From positions 2,654,603 through 2,718,602 of the forward strand of contig NW_003314262.1 of the NCBI RefSeq assembly GCF_000143415.4: a DNA stretch of 64,000 bases, given 5' to 3'. The translations under genes and the position numbers were made by a program. Shown in pieces: positions 35,246 to 45,519 of this stretch (the first letter of the stretch is position 1; every line of letters starts with the position of its first letter). The notes beneath the pieces are model-generated. The model was not told where the DNA came from. It was given only the letters and a program-made list of their open reading frames with translations, and did no database searches. The DNA is from Selaginella moellendorffii (taxonomy: Eukaryota; Streptophyta; Lycopodiopsida; Selaginellales; Selaginellaceae).

Positions 35246-35948
35246 CCCTGCCGCAAAACCCTAAAATGTGGGGTTTATAAACCTTAGCCTTAAATGGGTA
35301 ATCATTCTAGCTTGGGATTTCTACAAGAGTGTGTACTCCACAAGCTCGTGAATGATCTCAAATGAGGTGGTTAGGGCATGACATGGATTAGACCAAGTGG
35401 CACAATTACAACGCATGCTAAAGGATAAGATTGGGAAGCAGTGTTTTGAGGATTCTGTGTTTAATAGCATTTCTAGAGTATAAGAGTGTTTTGTTGCTTA
35501 CTTACTATTTTGAGTGTGGCTTGGATTGGTGAGCTAGAGACTAGGTGACAGATATTTCACACCATATGGCTCGAGTGACAAGTTTGTTCTGTGCACATTC
35601 TAGGGCAGTACAAGATATTTAAACTATTACTGTACATCAAGAAGATAAAGAGTGATTCATAATTTATTAACATTAGATATAATATAATATATATGAAAGA
35701 AGTAAGAACGCAAAACATGAGGATTTATATTTTAATAAATTTATATATATATATATATATGAAAAACCCAATATTGCATGCAAATGACTATAAATCAGAA
35801 AAAGTAGAACATTTTTTTAAAAAAAGAATGGCAATGTCATTTGTATCACTAGAAAAAATAAAAAGAAATTACAGATAATAAATTTACATAGAAAACCTGG
35901 AATAAATATACAAAAGTTCATAAAAACTATATACAAAAAATAGATAAT
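35246..35948. other. TIC56 promoter and start of an AT-rich island
   Basis: 35252-35263 carries the AAACCCTAA motif. From about 35600 the DNA is strongly AT-rich, with a TA run at 35743-35760. No gene supported. Confidence 0.5.
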
Positions 35949-36160
35949 AAGAAACCAATAATAATTACAGGAGATTTCAATATTGACTATCAGAAAGAAG
36001 AAGCAATAATGGAGAAAGAAGGATACATATAAATAATAAAATACATACACATTATAAGAAACTAATAGATCATATATGGATGAAAGATATAATATATACA
36101 AAAACATGGATAGCACCAACATACTGGACAGATCATAACAAACTATATATCATAATAAAA
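35949..36160 (+). mobile_element. Decayed LINE-like endonuclease (EEP) fragment
   Basis: Frame 1 reads KKPIIITGDFNIDYQKEE; GDFN (35970-35981) is the signature of the endonuclease/exonuclease/phosphatase fold. After a stop and a frame change the next piece reads HYKKLIDHIWMKD and IAPTYWTDHNKLYI, matching the IDHIW and (W)SDHN motifs that close the same fold. Both catalytic motifs in the right order and spacing make an EEP of a non-LTR retrotransposon the best reading. Stops and frameshift show it is dead. No reverse transcriptase or poly-A end identified. Confidence 0.6.
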
Positions 36161-36370
36161 AATATTTTAAAACAAAATTAGATAAAAGACAATCTTCGTT
36201 GTGGTGAAATCATAAGAATGATTATAATATTTTGAATTTTAGAGGGTATTTCATTATTTTATTTAAAAAAAATAATATAAATACTTAGCAAACAATTGCT
36301 ATTTTTAAATTACATAGATTGTAAATGGACAAACTCCAAACTATTGGAATATAGATGTATTAATCTAACA

Positions 36371-37192
36371 TTAGCATAAATAATTTCTCTGTAATATCCA
36401 CCAAATAGTGTTTGGATAATGTGCTAAGGAAATTACTATACTACAATCGTTTTTAATTGTTAAATATGAGGAAATTATACAATTAGGATTATTTGAACAA
36501 TATTTATTAGTTGCCCATAATACTCTTTTATTACTATATAAAACAAGGTTACCATCATTTTGAAGTTTCAATACACAAATATAATTATAATTTATAAAAC
36601 TTTCTGTTTCCCATATCTTTTTATTTTGGAAGAAAAGAAAAATTTGACAATTTGATGTAACCATTAACATAACTTTTCCATTAGGAGAAATTAAATACTC
36701 ATCTTGATAAAGTTTTTGTGGATTATATAATGTATGTTGTTTAAGGTAACATACCGAAGTGAGCCTTTTATTATAAATTTTTGGTAAATTATTAGGAAAA
36801 ACCCATTCTTGAATTAAGTTATATTGTATAAAATATCCTGTATTTTCATTTTCAAATGATGCAGGACAATTAAGTTGTAATTCATTAATATTTGGATAGA
36901 AAAGTCTTTGAAAACCAGCTACTAAACTACTACCTCTAAAAGTTTCTTCATTTGAACATTCATATATTACTTTGATTCTTAAATCTATTATTCCTACAGA
37001 AGTATTAATTAGCTCACCATCTGAAAATTCAGCAGAATATTGATCTTCTTCATTTAATTTTGATATTAATTTTCTAAATATTGTAGCTATTTTAGCTATA
37101 TCTTGAGGATTTAGAATTCCAAATCTTCCAAACTTTGGTTTAGCTATAACATATATTGGAAGACAACATAATATAATAAATAGAGAATTCAT
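36371..37192 (-). CDS. Secreted bulb-type (B-) lectin-like protein, AT-rich ORF
   Basis: Uninterrupted 273-residue frame starting MNSLFIILCCLPIYVIAKP, a clear signal peptide. The N-terminal 140 residues are unrecognised, with several Cys. The C-terminal 110 residues look like a bulb-type mannose-binding lectin (beta-prism II): strand repeats YLISPNGKVMLMV...IWET, then VLKLQNDGNLVLYSNKRVLWAT, which keeps the Q-x-D-x-N-x-V-x-Y motif in the form QNDGNLVLY, then a third weaker repeat ending NTIWW. Codons are extremely AT-rich, unlike every other gene here but like the island it sits in. It is an intact frame in otherwise decayed DNA. It may be a native lectin in a repeat-rich island, a gene from an AT-rich donor such as a Glomeromycotina fungus, or contamination; sequence alone does not decide. 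Confidence 0.6.
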   Translation of the reverse strand: MNSLFIILCCLPIYVIAKPKFGRFGILNPQDIAKIATIFRKLISKLNEEDQYSAEFSDGELINTSVGIIDLRIKVIYECSNEETFRGSSLVAGFQRLFYPNINELQLNCPASFENENTGYFIQYNLIQEWVFPNNLPKIYNKRLTSVCYLKQHTLYNPQKLYQDEYLISPNGKVMLMVTSNCQIFLFFQNKKIWETESFINYNYICVLKLQNDGNLVLYSNKRVLWATNKYCSNNPNCIISSYLTIKNDCSIVISLAHYPNTIWWILQRNYLC

Positions 37193-40100
37193 TACTATAT
37201 CTATTGGTAGATGTAATTTTGAGGTCTTTTAAAGTACTATAGAATTTGTCATTTTCTATATTTTAATATAAATATTTTTTTCAATAATGGAAATGACAAA
37301 AGTAATTTTTATATTGGAAACCATTCACTCATACTTTTTGTGGGAATACACCTTTAGTAGGATAATTAGAATATTTATATAAAATAATAAAGACAAAGGC
37401 AAAGAGGATGCACTCCACCCACCCAAAAAGTTGCTCAAGCTACACAGGAGTGGTTTGGGAGTGAGGTGGTTATATGGGAAAGCATTATTGCTACTCAGTG
37501 CACTTATAATTGATCTCACTATAGTGCTTGATTATGAGAATTCAAAGTGTTGTTATTTCTTTCTCCTCCTTTGCGTCTCCATCTCTATCAAATGTAGTAA
37601 TAGTGGTGGATTTTGGATTAGGTGACTGGGAGTTTATTTCTAGAACTAGGTGTCCAAGAAATTCACAAATGGATGATAAAAAATCTCTTTAATACGGTGC
37701 CCCATGGTTAAGGTAGTCAGATTGTCTGTCAAAAAATATTATATCTGATAATAGTCATAGGTTGTATATGTTATGAGAACATATACCTATAATATCACCA
37801 TGTGTTTCATCCAAGCTTATACTAAATTGCCATTTTACTGGTAGTAACAAGCTTGGACAGCTTATTAACATAATGTTGGTAATTGCAGATAAATAGAAAA
37901 AAGTTGAGTAGTTTTGAGGTGATAATTAGTTTAAAGGTGAGCAATTCAAATTTTAGAGCTATCTTATGAGGGGAAATTTCAAAATCAACCTATTATTCTT
38001 ACTTTATTTACTACCTTTTTGGACTTATTCTACACTAAATCCTTTTGATGACACATGGTGGTATCTTAGTTTGGTATTCTAGAAAGCATGAGTGGTGTTT
38101 TTTAAGATGCTAGCCATTATTCTATTAAATAAGGCTTAGTGCTACCTCCATCTCTTTAGAAAATGGAGGAAAAAGAGACTATGAAAATTGTAGAGTGATG
38201 GTGAAAAAGGACTAAAAGTCACTATAAGCATTATTGCCTATTCTTCTAATAATTTTTTTTTCCATAGACAACACCATCCACCTTCCCCTCTAAACTAAAG
38301 TTTTGTTGTTCGTTGCCTCCTCTTTCATTATGTGCCCTCTATGGATTTTTCACAACCACGACAGGTAGCAAGGAGCATTGCTAATGCTAGCATTTGCACT
38401 AACGCTAATGCCAGTACCTTCCTCTAGCCTCCAGAATTAGGTTTTCCACAATGGGGCTATTGTGCAGGGCTGCAAGTGCACTTGCTAACATTTATATCTT
38501 GGTATGTCTAACATAAAAGGTAGTTCATATAGCTCCATGGCAGTAGCTTAGGGTCAAAGGATTGTAGTAACAGTTTAATAACCATTTGGGGTTGTCAAAA
38601 TAGCAAAGTTAACTTTATTGATATTTTATATTTTACTTCTTTGAATGGGTTGGAAACTAAAAAGAAGCTACTTGACTTTGTGAGACACTATTTACTACAA
38701 AATCAGAGCATAAAATAGATCATTAAGGCTCTTGGGACTACACATCACAATGTGTTGCAAAGCTATAGATTACATAGAGTGCTTGTCATGAAGGATAAGT
38801 AGGAAATAACAACTAACTTATAAGAGCTCATGCCTTTGGAAGTAGGGGGAGCAAAGTAGGGAGTGAAGAATGCTTATAATTTGCTTAGATGAGTAGGGAT
38901 TAAGGTTGGCAACTAGAATGTATGATTAGAAGCTATCGTTCCTACATATTATAAAATGGCAAGCTATTAATACAATCCTATACATACACAAGTTTTATAT
39001 TTCATTTATAGATTCTTTAGATTTCTACAACTTACATTATTTTTAGATTGATAGAAGTTTATAAAACAATTTAGAATGCTATGCTTGATACTCCCCAAAT
39101 TGAAAATTCACTTCTCCAATCCAAAGCCAACAAAAATCTCTATTAGCTGAAAGGATATAGACAATATTTCGGGAAATGAACACTCTTTCATAGGAATTAA
39201 GAACAAGATAAAGTCCATTGTTATTTTTATTAGCTTTTTTTTTTACTTTATCTTTGTTTTTTGGTATATAAGTGGTTTTACAAGTAACTTCTTCAGAAGC
39301 TTGAAATGGAAAACATATTTTATCTATGCAACACATTGAACTTGCACAACTTTTTAAAAGTTTTCATTCCAGAATTTTTTACAAGGTTTAAGGAATATAT
39401 TGATGTTTGGAACTTGTATAAACTTAAAGGAATCAAGAAAAACAACCATACAAAACTTCCTAAAAACAAGTCTAAAAAACGGGAGCTTAAGTAATATTTC
39501 ACTTCGGAATCATTTTTGCATTTGTTTGCTCTTGCTATTTTATTTTTGGGCAAAGGCTTTTTTAGCAAGAGGATTCATTTCATTGGTATAGACTTTATAG
39601 AATATATATAAAAATGAAATTACATATTTGAATATAAAGTGGGAGCTTACAAAATTTTATTGCAAATGGAAGATCTATATGATACTTTTGAGTATGAACT
39701 AGTTCCAAATTGAGCCTCTATGCACAATTGATCTTACACTCTATATTTAAATCTAAATGAAGAATATACTAAGAAAGAAAGTTTTTCTCTCCAATGATAT
39801 GCCATGTTGTGAATTCTTTTATAAGAACTTAAAAGAAAACTTTCTAGTAATAATAAGCATTCCCCACAAAACTTATCTTTTCTTTTTTCTATCAAGGATC
39901 TAACATATGCAAAAGCATCAACCAAAATTTTTAAGGACACCATAGCTAGATTTTTGTTAAGTAAAGCAAGAGCCCAATTAAATCTTGGACCCATTATATT
40001 GATTGTTTAAAGTGTTTTGAGCATGAAACACAAGACAACTCAAGTCTTTAAATCAACCTGAAAATTTTGGTCTTTGGCCTAGATTAGAAAAACAAGTTGT

Positions 40101-41637
40101 AATGCATGTGATTATGGGATGAGATTTGGATATACTATCACTATGGATCCTTGAAACTTTGGGGGATAAATAAGGATAAAATAGCCATTAAAAGCTCTCT
40201 CATCAAACAATTTCTCATTTTTCAGGTGGCTTAAGGGGAGAGAGATAATATGCACTACATAAGTTTTGGTATAAGGGGAGCACAATTGGTGATAAGATAT
40301 ATAATTCGCTAAACAAAGGTATTGGAAGGAATTTAAATATAACCTCCCATTAAATTTCATTCTTTTTTACCATGTCAAAGCCTGTGTGGCAAAAGACATA
40401 AAGAAATGTGGCAATGCAAGAAAGGATAATGTGGCTAAGAGTTCATATGTATTAGCCATAACCCCACTTTACAAGAAGCAAAATTCTTTAAATATATAAA
40501 AAGTTTATTCTTTGGCTTGGCTTATAGCTTGTGGCTTATCCCTTGTCTCAAACCAACTCTAGCAAAATTAAGTGTTTGATTTCCCTCTTGTGATGTTCTA
40601 GAGATTTTCGGTAAAACCTTCACATAATAATTTAAAAAGGTTAAAAGTTGTGGCTTTGGATATGAGAATTTTAGAGAAAAATATTTATGATCATAGTTGA
40701 AAATGTTGATTAAACTCTTGAAATCATCTGTATCTATTTAGAAATTGATAAGAAATGAGGCAAAATAAATTTTTGGATATCAAATAAAAAGAAACAAAAC
40801 AAAATATCACTGTGTTTTTAGGTAATACAAAACTAAGTTTATGATGAAATTGATATTTATGAATGATTTTATGAAATTCATGTTCACATGCGAGATGAAA
40901 TTCCCTACACTTAGAAATTTTTGCTTGCCAATACTTTGGGCCAGTACACGTATGTGTAAGTAACCAAAGGGAACAACTCGAGAGATGATCCATAGGGATT
41001 CAAATATAGAAAGAAAGGGCTCATGAATAAGAATGCACCTTCTTTTCCAATCGGTTAAGGGTCTTGGGATATTTGGGGTTACGTGTCCTTGGGTTTGAAT
41101 AGTATTGGGTTGGGTGACCTCCTGAAAAGTCTAAACTCAGGAGATTACAGTATGAGCTTGACCCCTAGCCACGTTGCCGTTTCTAGTCCTACCACGTTTT
41201 CTTGTCTTCTTTCCCATTCAAATTTTAATGTGGCAAAAGAGAACAGAAGGCTCAAACATGAAGATGAGACTATACACAATCAGACAGCTACAAAGTGTAT
41301 GGCACCTGTAAAAAATCAACATAGTAGCACTCTATGGCTCAAAGATGTAGAGATATACTCTCACCGAAACAATGAGATCAAAATGAAAACCATAGTAACA
41401 ATTTGCATCTCAAACGAACACATCTCAACAAAGACAAATGTTTATGGAGGCTGGCATGTAAAAATACACTATTTAAAAGTAGCAAACATCAGGACGACTA
41501 ACTCAAGGAAGTGTGAAAAGGAGTGTGAGGACTAGAAAAATGCAAACAACATGGCAAAGATAATTCTAAATAGTATTCATGCCATCTATCATTCAAGTTA
41601 AAACAAGAATTCATATTTTTGTGGAAAACCATTTTTA
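37193..41637. other. AT-rich gene-free island
   Basis: No gene I can support over 4.4 kb. The DNA is AT-rich with short broken frames only. 38640-38800 contains a frame fragment (KKLLDFVRHYLLQNQ...IIKALGTTHHNVLQ) that looks like a helix-turn-helix of a transposase-type protein but is broken and short. A 5S-rRNA-like fragment near the right end is listed separately. Confidence 0.5.
41082..41132 (+). pseudogene. 5S rRNA-derived fragment (3' half)
   Basis: 'ccttgggtttgaatagta' followed by 'tgggttgggtgacctcctg' and 'aaaagtct' follows the 3' half of plant 5S rRNA (internal control region C and the conserved GGGTGACCTCCTGGGAAGTC) with several changes. Just upstream 'cggttaag' recalls the GAAGTTAAG box. 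It is too short and too altered for a functional gene; a 5S pseudogene or a 5S-derived SINE head are the options. Confidence 0.6.
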
Positions 41638-44064
41638 TTACACAGACTCGCAGATGCTAGCGATGAGAACGTGAGCGGCAGCGTTGTTTCGATCGATCCC
41701 TATGACGGAGTCGAAGGCGAGCTTTGCGATCCCCGGATTCCTCCACTTCGCGCACGCATCCAGCAGCGTCATCCAGATCTTGGCATTGGCCTCCCACGGC
41801 ATGCCCCGGATCAATTCCACCGCCTCTTCCAGCTGATTGCTCCGCCCTAGTAGATCCACCATCACGGTGTAATGCTCCAGCCGCAGCGCCACGCCGCTGC
41901 CATAGCCAGAGCTGGCGGCGCGGGAGAACACCTCTCGCCCTCGATCCACCAGCCCGGCGCGAGCACACACGCTGAGGATGCTGAGAATCGTCACGCCATT
42001 GGGCCGCAATCGCTCCTCCCCTTGCATCATCCTCTCCAGGAGATCGAAAGCTTGCTGGAAATCGCCGGCGCGGCTGTAGCCCGCGATGAGCGAGTTCCAG
42101 GTCACGACGTCCCTGCGCGCGCTCTCGATGGAATCAAACGCCGCGCGTGCCTCGTCCATGCTCCCGCACTTGCCATAGAAATCCACAATGGAATTGGCCA
42201 GTATCGAGAGTTCGTTGTTAGGGCTCTTGGTGGATACCATGGAGGAATACTGTGAGTGGATCTTCCGGCCGATCTCTAGCGCGCCCAAGCTCCCACACGC
42301 CTTGATCACTGCCGCGAGCGCCACTCCATCCGGATTGCACCGATCCTCCTGGATCATGCGCTCGAAGCACTCCAGCGCTCGATCGGGCTCGCCGGCATCA
42401 TTGTATCCTGCCATGAGCGCTGTCCACGAGACAGCGGTGCGCGATCGCGGCTCCATTCGATCGAACACACTGCGAGCATCGGCCATGGATCCACATCTCG
42501 CGTACATCGCAATGAAGGAATTCGCCACTGCGATCTCGCGTTCTAGATTCTTTGCGGTGGCCCGTCGATGGATCTCTCTCCCCCTGGCCAGGCTCTGGAT
42601 CTTCACTGGCGTGCCGCCGAGATTTTGCCCTTGTTCTTGCGCGGCCAGGGAAGAACACGCCTTGATTGCAGCCAGGAAGGTCACAGCGTCCGGATCGATC
42701 GAATGTGGCATCTGAGAGAACAGATCCAGCGCCACCGCTGCGTCGCCACTCTCCACGTAACCCTGGATGATCGCGTTCCAGGAAACGATCGAGGGCTTCT
42801 CGATCGTCTCAAACACCGATCGAGCGTCGCCCAGGCTGCCGCGCCGTGAGTACATCGTTACCAGCGCATTGGCAACGAAGGGATCGCGATGGAATCCCCG
42901 GCTCGCAAGCGCCGTGTGAAGAGCTCGCCCCTTCTCGAGAAGATCTCTTCCTTGTTCTTCGATCGGGGTCGAGCAAGCCTTGAGAGCTGCGAGGAATGTG
43001 ACACTGTCAGGATCGCAGCCACTCTCCTCCATCCTCAAGAGAAATTCCAGCGCCATGGCTCCATCGCTGGCATCGGCATAGGCCGCAATGATCGAATTCC
43101 AAGACACGAGACTGGGAGAATCGATTTGATCGAAGACTCGGCGGGCATCGGCAACGCTGCCACAGCGCGAGTACATAGAAATCAGGGCATTCGAGATGAC
43201 CACATCGCGGCCATAGCCAAGCTTGGCGATCATGGAATGGATCGCGCGCCCTTGTAGCAAGAACCACTGGAGCTTTGGCCCTGATCGAAGCGAGGGAGAG
43301 CAAGCTTTGATCGCAGCCAGGAACGTGACCTTGTCCGGGACGAATCCCTCCTGCTGCATCGTGGAGAACAATCGCAGCGCCTCAGCGCCATGGCCGGCCT
43401 CGCCATAGCCGAAGATCATCGCATTCCACGCCACAATCTCTCCCGAGCTTGCAATCTCGTCAAACACCGCTCGAGCATCGATCAAGCTCCCGCATTTGGC
43501 ATACATCGTGAGCAGTGAATTCGCAAGGAATCTGCTGGATCGGTGGCCCTCTCGCCAGGCCCGGCGATGGATCTCTCTGCCGCTCCGTAGGGAATGAGCT
43601 CTGACGATATTTCCATCGATTTCTTGGGGTTCCTCCCTGGCGGCGGCACTGGCGCACGCCCTGGCAGCCGCGAGGTAGGACACAATCCCCGGCGCGCAAT
43701 CCATGCGATCGAAGAGATCCAGCGCTATGTCGCCGAGATTGGCGTCGACATAGCCCAGGATCATCGTGTTCCATGAGACAGCCGTGCGGCGGTGATCCAA
43801 TCGATCGAAGACCGCGCGCGCATCGACCAAACTCCCGCATTTGGAGTACATTGCGATGAGCGTGTTGGCGATGTAAACATCCGTGGCGTCGAGGCCGATC
43901 TGAGCAATGCCCGCGTGAATTCGCCTCCCCACTGCCAGGTCTTTCGATCTCCCACACTCCTGGAGCGCTGCGATCACGACGCTGGTAGTGGGCCGCCGTC
44001 CCTGTTCTTGGGCGCGATCATAGAGGCGAATCCCTCCGCCTGGTCGAGAAGCACTATCCACCAT
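41638..44064 (-). CDS. Pentatricopeptide repeat protein, PLS class, no DYW domain
   Basis: Single-exon frame of 808 residues from ATG 44064. PPR proteins bind RNA in mitochondria or plastids, one base per repeat. The protein is a run of PPR motifs in P-L-S order, with S motifs such as VYIANTLIAMYSKCGSLVDAR and P motifs such as VSWNTMILGYVDANLGDIAL repeated across nearly the full length, separated by 'GRxIH' L motifs (GRRIHAGI, GRAIHSMI, GREIHRRA). The C terminus has HYTVMVDLLGRSNQLEEAVEL IRGMPW and ...WMTLLDACAKW, the L2-S2-E1-like tail, and stops at ASICESV before any E2 or DYW deaminase. Such truncated members usually assist RNA editing or have other RNA roles. Absence of introns is usual for PPR genes. 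A targeting peptide is not obvious at the N terminus. Confidence 0.93.
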   Translation of the reverse strand: MVDSASRPGGGIRLYDRAQEQGRRPTTSVVIAALQECGRSKDLAVGRRIHAGIAQIGLDATDVYIANTLIAMYSKCGSLVDARAVFDRLDHRRTAVSWNTMILGYVDANLGDIALDLFDRMDCAPGIVSYLAAARACASAAAREEPQEIDGNIVRAHSLRSGREIHRRAWREGHRSSRFLANSLLTMYAKCGSLIDARAVFDEIASSGEIVAWNAMIFGYGEAGHGAEALRLFSTMQQEGFVPDKVTFLAAIKACSPSLRSGPKLQWFLLQGRAIHSMIAKLGYGRDVVISNALISMYSRCGSVADARRVFDQIDSPSLVSWNSIIAAYADASDGAMALEFLLRMEESGCDPDSVTFLAALKACSTPIEEQGRDLLEKGRALHTALASRGFHRDPFVANALVTMYSRRGSLGDARSVFETIEKPSIVSWNAIIQGYVESGDAAVALDLFSQMPHSIDPDAVTFLAAIKACSSLAAQEQGQNLGGTPVKIQSLARGREIHRRATAKNLEREIAVANSFIAMYARCGSMADARSVFDRMEPRSRTAVSWTALMAGYNDAGEPDRALECFERMIQEDRCNPDGVALAAVIKACGSLGALEIGRKIHSQYSSMVSTKSPNNELSILANSIVDFYGKCGSMDEARAAFDSIESARRDVVTWNSLIAGYSRAGDFQQAFDLLERMMQGEERLRPNGVTILSILSVCARAGLVDRGREVFSRAASSGYGSGVALRLEHYTVMVDLLGRSNQLEEAVELIRGMPWEANAKIWMTLLDACAKWRNPGIAKLAFDSVIGIDRNNAAAHVLIASICESV

Positions 44065-44241
44065 CGCCAAGCCCTAATTTCCGTCCGTACGTATTCCGTG
44101 CGTTCCAGTGGCCGAGAATCGAAACCGCGCAAGCTGCCGGAAAAAAGCCGTGGCTGCCACGCGTCATACTGTGAGTGGCCAGATCTGCCTTCCGGCCGCC
44201 TGAAGCATTTCTCGACCTAGGATAGAAGAGAGGCAGTGGCG
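44065..44241. promoter_or_regulatory. Very short divergent promoter, PPR / trihelix
   Basis: Only 177 bases separate two opposite start codons, so core promoters and both leaders must overlap. It includes 'agccctaa' next to the PPR start. No TATA box seen. Confidence 0.5.
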
Positions 44242-45519
44242 ATGGCCGAGGAGCCCTACGCAGTCCAGGGCAAGCAGCAGCAGCACCGCCAGCCCCATCA
44301 CCAGCCCCACCAGCAAAATCATGTCATGCTCCATGGCCATCACCAGATTCACACACAGCAGCAGCAAATCCACGCCCCAGCACCTCCTCCAGCGATCGCA
44401 GCGGCCACGAATCGAGAGGTAGGGCAGCATAATCTTCCCCATTCTTCCCCGCTCGATCGATTCCCGGCGCCGCACGGCAATGGCCGCGGATTATCACTGT
44501 CGCTCCATCACCAGAATCACCAGCAGCACAAGAGTCCTCTCCAGCATCCCCAGCAGCATTCACAAGAACTGGCGGCTAGGGTTCTTCCACCGGCAAGCAA
44601 GGGTAGGGCTGACGGCGGCACTCCAGGCCACGGCCGTGACGACGCGTGGACGGAGGGGGCCACGCTGGCGCTCATTGACGCTTGGGGGGAGAGGTATCTC
44701 CATCTCAACAGGGGGAATCTCAAGCAGAAGCATTGGCGAGAGGTGGCTGACGAGGTGACCAAGAGGTCGTGCTTGGACGAGAGCTCCAGCGGGAGAAGTG
44801 GCAAGAGCGATGTCCAGTGTAAGAATCGCCTAGATACGCTCAAGAAGAAGTATAAGATCGAGAAGGCGAGGCTGGCGAGCGAGGGGAGCCCCAGTAAGTG
44901 GCCATTTTTCGTGAAGCTGGACGAACTCATTGGTCCATCGAAGAAAGGGAAGAAGAGGTCGACTCCTCCGCCATCAAACAACGGCATTGCCCCGGCCGCC
45001 GGCGCCGGCGCCGCTCTCACTGCTACTCCAGTTAGCAGAGATCAGTCGAGGAACCATCGCCAGCAGCAAGCCCAGCAAGCGCAAGCGACGAGCAACGATT
45101 CCTCCAGCCGAGAGTTTAGTGCCGGGATGACCGATAGCTGCGAGAACAATGGAAACGCCACGGCTGCCAACGAGGGAAGAGCTTCGTCGTCCAAGAGGCG
45201 GAAGGTGGAGGGGAGCTTCAAGGATCTGGCGAGGGCCATTATCAAGTTTGGGGAGGTTTACGAGCGGATCGAGAGCGCCAAGCAGCAGCAGCTCATGGAT
45301 CTGGAGCGGCAGCGCATGGAGTTTACCAAGGATCTGGAGCTCCAGAGGATGCAGCTCTTCATGCAAACGCAGGTGGAGCTAGCCAAGATGAAGCACGGCA
45401 AGCTCGGGGGTGGCGGCGGAGGAGCTGGCGGCGGCAACACAGGTGAGTTGCTCTCCTCGGCCACGCTTTGTCCCACTGAAACGCTCAGCTCCTCCGTGTT
45501 TACAGAGCACTACCTATGA
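44242..45519 (+). CDS. Trihelix transcription factor, SIP1/ASIL type
   Basis: Frame of 425 residues starting MAEEPYAVQGKQQQHRQ. A Gln/His-rich N terminus precedes the single trihelix (GT/MYB-like) DNA-binding domain at about residues 132-232: DDAWTEGATLALIDAWGERY, NLKQKHWREVADEV, DVQCKNRLDTLKKKYKIEK, WPFFVKLDELIG, with the three spaced Trp/aromatic positions. A nuclear signal KKGKKR and later SSKRRKVE follow, then the C-terminal coiled coil (ELQRMQLFMQTQVELAKMK) of the SIP1/ASIL group, which in Arabidopsis represses seed-maturation genes. A canonical intron (gtgagt at 45443 to tttacag at 45505, 63 bases) lies near the 3' end; its length is a multiple of three, so retained and spliced mRNAs differ only by 21 residues. 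Confidence 0.92.
   Translation: MAEEPYAVQGKQQQHRQPHHQPHQQNHVMLHGHHQIHTQQQQIHAPAPPPAIAAATNREVGQHNLPHSSPLDRFPAPHGNGRGLSLSLHHQNHQQHKSPLQHPQQHSQELAARVLPPASKGRADGGTPGHGRDDAWTEGATLALIDAWGERYLHLNRGNLKQKHWREVADEVTKRSCLDESSSGRSGKSDVQCKNRLDTLKKKYKIEKARLASEGSPSKWPFFVKLDELIGPSKKGKKRSTPPPSNNGIAPAAGAGAALTATPVSRDQSRNHRQQQAQQAQATSNDSSSREFSAGMTDSCENNGNATAANEGRASSSKRRKVEGSFKDLARAIIKFGEVYERIESAKQQQLMDLERQRMEFTKDLELQRMQLFMQTQVELAKMKHGKLGGGGGGAGGGNTGELLSSATLCPTETLSSSVFTEHYL

Noticed and set aside
38640-38800. Helix-turn-helix-like fragment, considered as a transposase
   Set aside because: Too short and interrupted by stops to name an element; only mentioned within the island description.
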